Positions 54,780 to 64,000 of a DNA stretch of 64,000 nt are shown piece by piece. The position numbers and the translations under genes are program-made. Source of the DNA: Tritrichomonas musculus (Eukaryota; Parabasalia; Tritrichomonadida; Tritrichomonadidae); NCBI GenBank assembly GCA_039105265.1, contig JAPFFF010000008.1, positions 2,604,001 through 2,668,000 on the forward strand, in the 5' to 3' direction. The notes under the pieces are model-generated. The model was given only the letters and a program-made list of their open reading frames with translations. It ran no database searches and was not told the DNA's origin. The stretch's first letter is position 1; every line of letters begins with the position of its first letter.

Positions 54780-54930
54780 ATGTTATTAATTTTATTTTTG
54801 TAATAGATTTAACCAAAATATTTGTTAAATTTAAATATTCGTACAATGTTTTATTAATAAAAATGATAAAATACAGAAATGCTTTATTACACAAAAATGA
54901 TATTCAATTTGGAACAATGTATAAATGTTA

Positions 54931-56022
54931 TTAAGACGAATTTTCATGAGTTGAGTTTTTCGAAATTTGAATTGATTGTTTGCTATAATTGGCACTATTA
55001 GATGTGTTCAATTCCTCTTCTTCCTCCTCCTCTCTGATAATGAGAATATCACTATTTTTATTACTATTATTTGTTTTATGATTGTCAACATTGCCGTTTT
55101 CAATATAATTTTCACTTTGATTTTCATTTTCATTTGAAGATGGCTCTGAAGATGATTCTTCTTCACCTTTCATATCTGAAATAAAGCTATTTGTCTTATT
55201 ATTTGTAACTTTTATGACTTTCTTAGTTTTAATAACATTATTGGTCTTAATTCGTGGTGGGGAATTTTTTGTTCTATAATATTGTGAAGTTTGGCTATGA
55301 CTATAATCAAAATCATCTAAATTTGCAAATTGTATCTGTTGAATTTTGCATTGTTCTGAAAGAATTGCTTCTAATTTATGTAATTTTTTCTCAACTGCAT
55401 CTTCTTCTTTTTGATGAATTGATTGCATATGATGGTATAACATTTGTTGGTTTCTCTGCACTTCAATATGAAGTTGAGAACATTTTTTTCGCATACTTCT
55501 CATTTGGTTTTTGCATTTGTTGTATTTGGCTTCAAGCTCTTGATATTTCGGATTTTGTGAAGGATTTTGAAGAATTCTGCAGGCTGTAGAGCAGAGTGTC
55601 TCAATTGCAGCCATTTTGCCCACTTGAGGTATTGATGGTATTTCAGATTTTGGTATAGATAATAAAAGCATGTCAATTATGTGATCTCCAAAAGCCCTCC
55701 ATTTTCGAAGTTCTTCTTTTTCTTTAGAATAATTCATTTCATTTTTCTGATGATGAAAATGGACATGATTACTATTGTTTCTCTTCTCTTTGACTTCTGA
55801 ATGTAATTGGACATTTTCTTGCTGTCTTTGATGATGGATTTCTTCATTATCATTTGATTCGTGATGATGGTGATGTTTTTCTTCGAATTTTTTCTTTGAA
55901 GAATCTGAGTGTTTGTGGGAATGAACTTTTTTAATTTCTTGGCGAGTTTCAATTACTACTGTTTTGTTATGCTTCTTTGTATCACTATCTTTTAAGATAG
56001 GTTTTTCTTCATCCTCATTCAT
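54931..56022 (-). CDS. His-rich coiled-coil protein, 363 aa
   Basis: ATG follows GTTCA directly. Residues 30-95 are rich in His, Lys, Glu and Asn (EKHHHHHESNDNEEIHHQRQ). Residues 100-150 look folded (WRAFGDHIIDMLLLSIPKSE). A coiled coil runs over about 160-230. The tail is acidic and Ser/Asn-rich. No family recognised; a scaffold or cytoskeletal role is a guess. Confidence 0.65.
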   Translation of the reverse strand: MNEDEEKPILKDSDTKKHNKTVVIETRQEIKKVHSHKHSDSSKKKFEEKHHHHHESNDNEEIHHQRQQENVQLHSEVKEKRNNSNHVHFHHQKNEMNYSKEKEELRKWRAFGDHIIDMLLLSIPKSEIPSIPQVGKMAAIETLCSTACRILQNPSQNPKYQELEAKYNKCKNQMRSMRKKCSQLHIEVQRNQQMLYHHMQSIHQKEEDAVEKKLHKLEAILSEQCKIQQIQFANLDDFDYSHSQTSQYYRTKNSPPRIKTNNVIKTKKVIKVTNNKTNSFISDMKGEEESSSEPSSNENENQSENYIENGNVDNHKTNNSNKNSDILIIREEEEEEELNTSNSANYSKQSIQISKNSTHENSS

Positions 56023-56936
56023 TGAACTTATAATTAAAATCTCTTTGTACGTTTATATAAACTTTTTGAGATATTTACATGATTACTTAAAAAGAATATC
56101 ATTATTGATTCATAAAAGAAAAAACTTCATGTAAACGAAATCATCAAGTTTCTACAGGGTAAAGCATATTATTGCAGTATCAATGTTAATTTCTTATTAA
56201 TTTCATTAAATTATTATCAAATTAAATTTTATTTTTGTCAGTGCATGAAAAATTGGAAATGTATTCCTTATGAATTTGGTGAGTGCTTTTTTGTTTTCTT
56301 GGAATTACGATAAAATTTTAAATAATTATAACGTGTTTTTTTGTGATTAAATACCATATAAATCCATTCAAAATATCTCGAGAGTTTTTTTTCAGCAATG
56401 TTTTTAAAATTATTTATTTATTATATTTTTAAATTTTATTAGGATTTTTATGAGAGTTTAAAGAATTTGCAATAAGATATAAAAAAATCCAAATAAATAA
56501 AAAGCAAAGATTAATAAAAAACAAAAATATATATAGCTTATAATATAAGTACAACATAATATGTAAAATAAAAAATGCATAATACAGTTAAATGGAAAAA
56601 TTTGAACAATATGACATTATAAAATTCTGTTTTTTTTTTCATAAAATCGTATCAAATAAAAAAATTTTCACCGAGAATTTTTTCACTTTTTCAGTGCTAT
56701 TTTTTACTAGAATTTTGTTTTAGTAAGAACTTTTCTCAAAATCATATAAAATATTTGGTTTATATTTTCCTAAAGTAATTATAATTATTAAATTCACTAT
56801 TTAAATTTTAATTTGTATTTATAAATCTTTATTTTAACTCAAGATATCGATTTTTCATAACTAAAAACGCGGTTGGAGGAACGGTGATATTTTTCAAAAT
56901 TTTTATATAATTTCAAATTAATTGCCATTTAATATA
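56023..56936. other. AT-rich divergent intergenic DNA
   Basis: 914 bp between divergent genes. No coding frame, RNA gene or repeat recognised. The promoters of both neighbours must lie here. Confidence 0.5.
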
Positions 56937-57458
56937 ATGACTTTTCTCCTTGATATTCTCCTGGATGAAGGACAATTTTCTCCTTATCTTAATCAGGTTT
57001 TATCCCCAATGTGGCTCATTTTTTCAGCAGATGGTTTATCAAAATCTGTTTCAACACAGCAAGTTTTGCCAAACACAACTGTGAAATTTAATTTTTCAAC
57101 AAGGCTTATATTAAACCTTCAAAGCCTCGAAAACTCTTCTCTACGAGTTTCACTTTGTACTGTATTAGATTCTGATCCTACTAAAGCGAAATTAATAGCT
57201 TCATCTCAAATGAATTTAAATGTGTTTACACCAGGTAAATGTATGAAAGCTACTTTCCCTCTTTTAGATGCACTAAATCATAATAAAGAAGCTGCTCTTC
57301 TATCAATTCAAGCATCTCTATCTGATTTAAGGCAAGTTCAAAATAGGCGTACATATCAATCTATACCAAGGCAAGGGCCTGCTCCTGGACCCGCTTTCGG
57401 CAATCCAAATAGACATAGGATGACATATGTACAAAAGCGTGGTCCTCCTGTTTTATAA
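56937..57458 (+). CDS. Small beta-rich protein, C2-like, 173 aa
   Basis: Start at ATG 56937 (MTFLLDILLDEG); an in-frame TTG at 56922 is not a plausible start. Residues 5-120 alternate in a beta-sandwich pattern (TTVKFNFSTRLILNLQSLEN; SLRVSLCTVLDSDPTKAKLI), as in a C2 domain. The usual calcium-binding aspartates are not all evident. The tail is basic with Pro/Gly (PRQGPAPGPAFGNPNRHR). Function unknown. Confidence 0.6.
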   Translation: MTFLLDILLDEGQFSPYLNQVLSPMWLIFSADGLSKSVSTQQVLPNTTVKFNFSTRLILNLQSLENSSLRVSLCTVLDSDPTKAKLIASSQMNLNVFTPGKCMKATFPLLDALNHNKEAALLSIQASLSDLRQVQNRRTYQSIPRQGPAPGPAFGNPNRHRMTYVQKRGPPVL

Positions 57459-58173
57459 TTTATATTTATTGTCCTGTTATGTTGTTCTTAAAAAATCGAC
57501 CAATGTATTTTCTTTTTTTTTTTTTTTTAATATAATGCAGTACAATTGACTGGAATTGTATCAATAACGAGTATAATGGAATCTTTTTATGAGAGGAGGG
57601 CATTTGTAAATTGATATGTTTTCTTCAAATATTATTCTTTGAAAATTAACTTGAATTTATGCAATGAGCAGTGAGAGTATTCACAACAAAATTGTTTTTT
57701 GTTCTATAATTGTCGTTGTTAATAATTAGTATGTGGATTTAATGAATAATAAAATTCTTTATTATCAAAAAGAAAAAATAAAAAATAAAAATAGCATTAG
57801 GTATAAATATTTAAATTATCGCAGGGTATAAATCATCATCTGATATAGTTTTATACTTATAATGATTTGTCATCTGATTCAAATTTTCAAATGGAAAAGA
57901 AAATTATAAATCATTGATCATAAAAAAGTTTTAGTACATGTATTTATCATAAATAATTTATGGTTTGGTAACAAACTTTTTTTTAACCACAAATTATTTG
58001 GTAAATTTATCATTTCCATGCTTAAAAATTATTAGATCTATATATTTGCCTAAACTCTGATGATATGTCTGATATCTAATGAGATTTATGAGCAAGATAT
58101 TTTTTTTCTGAATAGGTACGTTTACTAAAAATCCATAAGATATTTGGTTGGTGTCTATATCAATTTTATTTTG
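57459..58173. other. AT-rich intergenic DNA
   Basis: 715 bp with a T tract near 57511-57529. Nothing else recognised. Confidence 0.5.
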
Positions 58174-59388
58174 ATGTCAACTCGAAAGAAAAAACAGTCT
58201 GGATCTTATGCTGATTATTCAGATGAAGATGACAGTTTTGATGCAAATGAGTTTGAACCTAGTGAAAGTGATAGTGATAGTGATTATGTTTTTGAAGGAA
58301 ATTCAAAGAAAAAATCGCAAAAAAAAGGTCAGAAGAATCAAAAAAATCAATTTTCAAGGTCTAGAAGCTATGGTTCAAGACAAGGTGTAAAAAGCACAGT
58401 CAGGAAACGGAATATGTCTGGTGCAATGTCGCTTAATTTAGCGCCAAAAGTATTCTGTGATATTCCCAAAGATGATCTTAATCATGATCCATCTGGTGAT
58501 AGTTGTCGTTTTGTTGAATTTGAAAAGATAGGAAAAAACGTTCTTCAAACAGAAAAATATTTATTGCCTAATGAAAAAGGTGTCTTGACCTTCCTTCCTA
58601 ATTTTGAAGCTGGGAATCCTAATCATCTTGATTATTTTGGTTTTTCATCTAAACTTCAAAAGACTGAGCTCAGATCTATTAAGCCAATGACCGATGATCA
58701 GCTCAGAGAGCAACTTGAAATGGCAACAGCAGAATTAAATAGCATTCCACCAACAAAGCAAGCAACAACTATATCAATTCCAGGATTTCCTACTTATTTA
58801 ACCGACTCGATTGCTATAAATGGTGATGTTCGCGAACTTGATTGGAAAAAGCTTGGGCAAATACAAAAATTCGATGTAATACTGATGGATCCTCCTTGGC
58901 AAATTGCAGTAGCTAATGTCACAAGAGGTGTTAATATAGCATATGAACAATTGGCAACCCCAGATATTGCTGCTATGCCACTCCAATATGTTCAGGATAA
59001 CGGCTTTTTATTTATGTGGGTAATTGCATCTCAACTTATGAATGGCATAAAAATGATGCGAGACTGGGGATACAAAGTTGTTCAAACAATCAATTGGGTC
59101 AAAGTATCAAGAACAGGAAGATATATGCCATCTCATGGATATTATTTCCAGCATAACAAGGAAACTTTGCTTGTTGGAATGAAAGGTGAGATGCCTGAAG
59201 AATTAAACGCTGACGCTTTCAAAAGTTTGATTGTTGCACCACGTGAAGTGAGGCAAAGTCAAAAACCAGAAGAAATGTATAAAATCATTGAAGAAATGTT
59301 TCCTGGAATGATGTATTTGGAAGTGTTTGCAAGATCTCATAATTTACGTGAAGGTTGGGTATCAATTGGTATTGAACTACCAACCTGA
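58174..59388 (+). CDS. MT-A70 family N6-adenine methyltransferase (METTL3-like)
   Basis: Start at ATG 58174 (MSTRKKKQSG); an in-frame TTG at 58144 is discounted. The catalytic DPPW lies at about residues 239-242 (VILMDPPWQIAV), followed by DNGFLFMWVIASQ, GYKVVQTINWVK, the HNKETLLVGMKG strand and a closing FARSHNLREGW. This order is that of METTL3 and the ciliate MTA1 group. The first 110 residues are acidic then basic and disordered; no CCCH zinc finger is visible. It could methylate mRNA (m6A) or DNA (6mA); the sequence alone does not decide. Confidence 0.87.
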   Translation: MSTRKKKQSGSYADYSDEDDSFDANEFEPSESDSDSDYVFEGNSKKKSQKKGQKNQKNQFSRSRSYGSRQGVKSTVRKRNMSGAMSLNLAPKVFCDIPKDDLNHDPSGDSCRFVEFEKIGKNVLQTEKYLLPNEKGVLTFLPNFEAGNPNHLDYFGFSSKLQKTELRSIKPMTDDQLREQLEMATAELNSIPPTKQATTISIPGFPTYLTDSIAINGDVRELDWKKLGQIQKFDVILMDPPWQIAVANVTRGVNIAYEQLATPDIAAMPLQYVQDNGFLFMWVIASQLMNGIKMMRDWGYKVVQTINWVKVSRTGRYMPSHGYYFQHNKETLLVGMKGEMPEELNADAFKSLIVAPREVRQSQKPEEMYKIIEEMFPGMMYLEVFARSHNLREGWVSIGIELPT

Positions 59389-59977
59389 TCCATTATTTAT
59401 TTTTTTAATTTGGCTACTAACTCCATAGTTATATAAAAATTTCTTTCCATAGAACTATTAAATGCATTTTAAATATAATGTTAGACCTTTTCTCTCCATT
59501 TTAATTAATACCTTTTCAAGTATTCTTAATTTTTAAATATATATTTGAATTACTTGTAATGTATATTGTCTTACAAATAGAATATATATACTTGCATGAA
59601 TCAATAATGGAAAATCGTGTTAAGAATATCAACTTGAATAAAATCAAATGCAATAAAAACATATTTCATTAATTACTGAAAAAATCAGTCAAACGATTTC
59701 TCTTTATCGAATGCAAACAACTTATCAACTCAACTAATATTCCCAACAGTGATAATATCATCAAAAGCACTTCTTGTGTTAATTAAATTAATAAGCTTAA
59801 TTGCAGATTATAAAGGCAGAAAATACCAAGCGATTTAAGCATATTTGAAGCATAATAGAAAAAGAAACTGATTCAAATTATAATAGAATATTTTATTATT
59901 GTAAAGGCTAATAAAAAACAAAAAAAACAAAAGAGAGAATAAAAAAAAAAAAAAAACATTAATAGTTATATCTTATT
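59389..59977. other. AT-rich convergent intergenic DNA
   Basis: 589 bp between the convergent methyltransferase and listerin genes. No gene or repeat recognised. An A tract lies at 59942-59956. Confidence 0.5.
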
Positions 59978-62900
59978 CTATTTCTTGCTTTTGTCTCTCT
60001 TCTTTTCATCCCAAGGAGATGCGCAATATGGGCAAGTTGGCTTTAAGCACTGAGAGAACCATTTCTGAAGGCATTTTCCGTGGAATTTTTGGCCACATGT
60101 TGGGCAAGCGATTGTTGGCTTTTTCATATCTTCTGACAAGTAAGAATAGCAAATTGTGCAAGGTTCAACTTCTCTGAGACGATATGTTACAAATTGATGC
60201 CAAGCTATAACTCCAGCTTCAATTGATTGGTGGCCATCTATTGCTGCGAAAACTTTGTATGCACAATTTTCACCTTCATCACCAAATTCACAAGATACAT
60301 TAATTCTTCGGAAAGGATAAACTTTGGGGAAGCTGATTGTTAAAACAATAGGGATTGATGAAGCATCTTCAAGATATACAGCTTTAATTGATTTATTTTG
60401 ATAATCTGTTGTAATTGTTGTTGAATCTAATTTCATTTTAGAAGCAGTGTCAGCCATTTGTTTAAATACTTCTAATGTACCTTCCTTTTCCATATACTTG
60501 TAAAGTGGTTGAGCTTTACTATTCGGTAACTTTGTACTCCATTTCATTGCGGTTGAAGGGAAAGTAGTAATTAGCATCATGAATTCTTTTGATTCAATAT
60601 CAAGAGAAGATAAGAGTGATGGTAATGAATCTGTAAAAACAGGAATTGTATCAATTCTCCTTTTATATGGCATTTCCTTCAAAGAGCTTGTAACAAAGTG
60701 CCAATATTCTATATTACTAAGATTCATCCTTCCATTAAAGCGGCCCTCAACAAGATCCCATGCATTGAAGAATGATATTATAGGAATGATAATCTTTGAA
60801 ACAGTTTCTGATGTTTTAGAATTGCCAAGAAAATCTATAGTATTTAAAATAAACGGATTAAATTGGTCTGGTGTAATGAATTTGGCAATTTGGAAAGCAT
60901 TGCAAACTTCATAAACCATGAAACTTGGAAGAGGTGAAAAATGATCAACCTGCTCTAAAATTTTGAATGCAATATCTTTAGCATCAAATGGTTGATTTGA
61001 ATAATATATCATTGAAAGAAGGCGAAGAGAAAAGAAAAATTCTAAAGTATCGTTTGATCCAATATATGTAGTAGCCATTTGCTTAAATAAATCAAAGTTT
61101 TCTACAACTGGTAAATAATGTTGGAGGTAGCAAACAGCGCCACGTAAATCATTTTCTTTTGGAAAGTCAGGGACGTCCATGTTCCATTCACAACGTATTG
61201 TTTTAAGTAAATCATCTTCAATAACCACTAGTTTTTTGTTATTACTATCATCTTTTTCTTGTGTCTCTTCTTCTTTTGGTGGAGGCTTTAAGTTTGGTAA
61301 TGCTAATAGAATCAAGCTGTCAACTGCTTCGAAAGATGAGAAATCTAAGTTGTTAATGAAGCAAATAGTTGCAAGAGTTAAAACTAACTTCATTTCAAAA
61401 GCAACTTTAGCAAGTTCTTTATGATTTTCTATAAAATCGTATAATTCATCAGGGAAAATAGAGGAGTCATTTTGCCATTCATTGTTTTGTGTATATAAAT
61501 AAACCGGTAAGAAAGGACAAATCTTATGAAGATAGCATTCCAACATATTGCAAAAATCGAGTTGATTCATCATATCAAAGCCAACTATATCCCAGTAATT
61601 GAAGCAAAAGATTGGATGATTCAAGGGTGATGCAGAAATACTGATTGGATCAATCTCGGTTACTTTAACAAATTCTGATGCAATTTCAGCAAGTTCGACT
61701 GGATCTGATGTTGGTATAAGCTCAATAATTCGATTAGTAAGAAGAGGTATTATAGCTGTGTCTTTAGGTTTAAGAAGGCTGATTGCGTTACTAAAAATAA
61801 TATCATCTAAAAGTTCATTGGATGGTGTAAAGTAGTCAAAAATAGTGGGATTGAAATCAGAATTTTCATTCTTCAAATGATTGCGAGTTGTTTGATCAAT
61901 AAGTTGAGTTAATGATGGTTCATCTGGGAATATTTTCTTGAAAATTGGTATAAGCATTAAATCTTTATCAAGTAGTTCTCCTGCTTTATCTAAGAGGCCT
62001 TTAGTTTTGAATGGAGTGAGATCTTTTTCCCATGTTCTGAGAAGTTTAGGTAAGCATTCTGGCATATTGGTAATAACATACTCAACTTCTTCTGGATTAA
62101 TAAAAAGTTTAATGAAGTCAACAAGAGAATTTATGGTTTTTGCTTTTTCAAGAGGGATATCTTTGATATTGGCCCAAGCACTACGAATGGGTTCTGTTCC
62201 AACTTTTCGTATAATCATGACAAGCGTTTCTGGTTTTATAGATTGTTTGGTTTTAAGCCAATTTTCAACTTTAGATATATCGCAGTATGATAGAAATTCT
62301 GCAGCGCGCATTTCGTCGGCTTTCGAAAGAATTTCCATAACATTTGGATCGTCCTCAATTTTTTTAAAGTATTGAAGTGAGCATTGATTGAAAAAGTTAT
62401 TAGAAAAGTTTGTATCTGGACTTGTGTTAGTAATAACAGATTTTTGAAGTAAATCTAGTAAAAATTCATTTGGGAGCAATTCTCCGCCAGCTATAAAAAT
62501 GCAATTAAATAATTCATTTGCTGTATTTATATCTGTAGATTGAGAAGCTTTTGTAAGGCATTTTTCGATGAATTCTTTGTCCTTGATTCGTTCTAAGATT
62601 TTTTCGAGGCCAGCCTTTTGAGGTTGATAATATAAATAAAGCGAGTCGATAATTGGTTGTTGAATATCGTTTGGTTTGATTTTTTGTTTTTCTAATAGAG
62701 CAACAATGAGTCTCAATAATTTTTCCTGCGCGAGTGGTGAGGATTCAGCTCGAATATAAGAAGAAACTTCTTTTGATTCATGAAGTTCTAGAAATCCTGC
62801 TTGAACAATAACAGATATGTAAACATAGGCAGCAGCACGCATTGCTGCTGATGTACGTTGAGGGAAATGGTTATTTTTGGTTTGAATCCAATTAAGGATT

Positions 62901-63598
62901 GGGGGTGGATTAATCGATGAGAAAACATCATTCGAAAGCCTGCAAGTAATTAGCAAATTTGAAGATAAAGTGAGGCCCATTGAAGCTAAACGTCCCCAAT
63001 TTTCATTATACTGAGATTCATCAAGTTGATCCCATTTTGCACCTTCAAGTTCATTAAAAAGAATCCTTAACCTTGCTGATATTTCATCACGGAGTTTTGA
63101 GATCATCATATTCCTTTTTTCTTTTGTTGGAAAGTGTTCAAATAGTAAATCTTTCGCTTTTTCTTGAACAGCTTTTTCTGTATCAAAAAACAAAAGAAGT
63201 AATGTTGGAAAAACATCTTTTGCAACTTTAGATAATTGATCTTTATATTTTGTAACGACAGTATCCAAAATAATTGAAATCATTTCAATTGATAGAATAC
63301 GAGTTTCAGGTGTGTAATCAGACACAGATGTTTCAAAAACAGAGTAGCATGGTTCAGCAACTGTTAAGAAATCGTCTTTTAATTGAATTTGAGGGATTTT
63401 TAATTTCAATTGTTTGAAGGCATCAATTCTTGCAGATGTTTTTTTGCTAAGTTGTCTAAATAAGTCACGAATTGAGCTATCTTGTATTTTTTGTGCTGAC
63501 GTTATTGCAGGTAGACGTTTGTTTTGAGTAGCGCCAAACATTTCAAAATTTGCGTATTGAACATTTTTCGGTCTGAAAGGAGTTGTGTGCTTACTCAT
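59978..63598 (-). CDS. LTN1: Listerin E3 ubiquitin ligase (Ltn1)
   Basis: The last 50 residues are a RING of the listerin type: CTICYSYLSEDMKKPTIACP, TCGQKFHGKCLQKWF and CPYC. The N-terminus (DLFRQLSKKTSARIDAFKQL) matches listerin's conserved start, and the long middle is HEAT-like helices. A RWD-like region lies just before the RING (VLTISFPKVYPFRRINVSCE). Listerin ubiquitinates stalled nascent chains on 60S ribosomes. At 1206 residues it is shorter than yeast or human forms but complete in its end domains. Confidence 0.9.
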   Translation of the reverse strand: MSKHTTPFRPKNVQYANFEMFGATQNKRLPAITSAQKIQDSSIRDLFRQLSKKTSARIDAFKQLKLKIPQIQLKDDFLTVAEPCYSVFETSVSDYTPETRILSIEMISIILDTVVTKYKDQLSKVAKDVFPTLLLLFFDTEKAVQEKAKDLLFEHFPTKEKRNMMISKLRDEISARLRILFNELEGAKWDQLDESQYNENWGRLASMGLTLSSNLLITCRLSNDVFSSINPPPILNWIQTKNNHFPQRTSAAMRAAAYVYISVIVQAGFLELHESKEVSSYIRAESSPLAQEKLLRLIVALLEKQKIKPNDIQQPIIDSLYLYYQPQKAGLEKILERIKDKEFIEKCLTKASQSTDINTANELFNCIFIAGGELLPNEFLLDLLQKSVITNTSPDTNFSNNFFNQCSLQYFKKIEDDPNVMEILSKADEMRAAEFLSYCDISKVENWLKTKQSIKPETLVMIIRKVGTEPIRSAWANIKDIPLEKAKTINSLVDFIKLFINPEEVEYVITNMPECLPKLLRTWEKDLTPFKTKGLLDKAGELLDKDLMLIPIFKKIFPDEPSLTQLIDQTTRNHLKNENSDFNPTIFDYFTPSNELLDDIIFSNAISLLKPKDTAIIPLLTNRIIELIPTSDPVELAEIASEFVKVTEIDPISISASPLNHPIFCFNYWDIVGFDMMNQLDFCNMLECYLHKICPFLPVYLYTQNNEWQNDSSIFPDELYDFIENHKELAKVAFEMKLVLTLATICFINNLDFSSFEAVDSLILLALPNLKPPPKEEETQEKDDSNNKKLVVIEDDLLKTIRCEWNMDVPDFPKENDLRGAVCYLQHYLPVVENFDLFKQMATTYIGSNDTLEFFFSLRLLSMIYYSNQPFDAKDIAFKILEQVDHFSPLPSFMVYEVCNAFQIAKFITPDQFNPFILNTIDFLGNSKTSETVSKIIIPIISFFNAWDLVEGRFNGRMNLSNIEYWHFVTSSLKEMPYKRRIDTIPVFTDSLPSLLSSLDIESKEFMMLITTFPSTAMKWSTKLPNSKAQPLYKYMEKEGTLEVFKQMADTASKMKLDSTTITTDYQNKSIKAVYLEDASSIPIVLTISFPKVYPFRRINVSCEFGDEGENCAYKVFAAIDGHQSIEAGVIAWHQFVTYRLREVEPCTICYSYLSEDMKKPTIACPTCGQKFHGKCLQKWFSQCLKPTCPYCASPWDEKKRDKSKK

Positions 63599-63801
63599 GA
63601 AACTTAAAAAAAATTTGGAAGATTATAACTAGTCAATTTTTTTGACCAGTTTGTGTTTGATCAATCTAACAAAAAACTCATAATTGAGAAATTTTCGATC
63701 AAATTTTTGTTATGTCAAAATTTTAATATATTACAAAGTTTGATGATGTGGCCACAACAGTTATGCCCGTTTATTAATTACAAAAGATTTTCAATTGATC
63801 A
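63599..63801. promoter_or_regulatory. Divergent promoter, listerin / POLD2
   Basis: 203 bp shared by two divergent genes. TTTC directly precedes the listerin ATG and TTGATCA directly precedes the POLD2 ATG; both put TCA at the start codon, like a Trichomonas initiator. Inference from position. Confidence 0.35.
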
Positions 63802-64000
63802 ATGTCACTTGAAATTGATTCTCAGCGATTTCTAATAGATGGAGTGCATTCATCAGCGCAATTTTTCGAATTATATAAGCACCGACTTGATCAAATAGCG
63901 CCATTCATTATTCCTCACCTCGATCCTCCTTTTTGTAAACATATTAACGAATTAATCCCTGGTAAAGAATGTTCAATCGTTGGTGTTCTTTATAAAGAGC
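63802..64000 (+). CDS. POLD2: DNA polymerase delta small subunit, 5' part
   Basis: The frame from ATG 63802 (MSLEIDSQRFLIDG) stays open to the window edge, 66 codons. FFELYKHRLDQIAPFIIPHL and INELIPGKECSIVGVLYKE match the conserved start of POLD2/p50 (ARL.Q.RP, then a C.VVGTLYK-type strand of the OB fold). It would bridge the catalytic and accessory subunits of polymerase delta. Partial. Confidence 0.82.
   Translation, partial: MSLEIDSQRFLIDGVHSSAQFFELYKHRLDQIAPFIIPHLDPPFCKHINELIPGKECSIVGVLYKE

Overview
The window looks like nuclear DNA of a parabasalid protist of the Trichomonas or Tritrichomonas kind. Genes are short, intronless and read in the standard code. The spacers are very AT-rich. 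The gene set fits a hydrogenosome-bearing trichomonad (a Tim44-type import protein), and a large Maverick/Polinton element with a protein-primed type B DNA polymerase sits among decayed DNA transposons. The genus is an inference; no rRNA or species marker is present.

Layout. Bases 1-5345 are a transposon graveyard: a DDE transposase running off the left edge, a 195-bp repeat, a 566-bp hAT-type MITE with an 8-bp target duplication, and the left part of a pogo-like DNA transposon. Bases 5352-31528 are a Polinton (26,177 bp) that looks whole. It starts with AG, is flanked by a perfect 6-bp target duplication (AGCCTT), and has inverted repeats of about 2.0 kb, each carrying an identical 424-codon gene. 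Recognisable parts are a packaging ATPase, a major capsid protein, a small amphipathic peptide, a retroviral-type integrase, a fibre-like protein, a PolB with an HNH-like insert, and a KilA-N-like protein, plus several unknown proteins. It sits inside the transposase gene of the pogo-like transposon (4308-32973), which in turn sits at a TA in a second copy of the 195-bp repeat. The copy at 962-1157 preserves the unoccupied form of that site. Bases 33062-36113 are AT-rich spacer with a Tc1/mariner-type MITE.

From 36114 to the right edge the window is ordinary host chromosome with closely packed genes on both strands: a helical orphan, Tim44, an SGTA-like co-chaperone, a CDK-type kinase, a membrane orphan, a SAP-domain protein, tRNA-Gly(GCC), a HELQ-type helicase, a cyclic-nucleotide-gated-type K+ channel, a reticulon-like membrane protein, an FKBP15-like coiled coil, TVP23, a His-rich coiled coil, a small beta-rich protein, an MT-A70 methyltransferase, listerin, and the start of the DNA polymerase delta small subunit. 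These are unrelated housekeeping functions and do not form an operon or pathway.

The most unusual signals are in the Polinton: a gene cassette inside each terminal repeat with its own inverted flanks; a short hairpin-like DNA repeat lodged in several genes in different frames, in filled and apparently empty forms; a palindromic hairpin mostly at gene 3' ends; a shared TATTTTTG box before many start codons; and a 478-bp structured non-coding tract with a tRNA-like segment.
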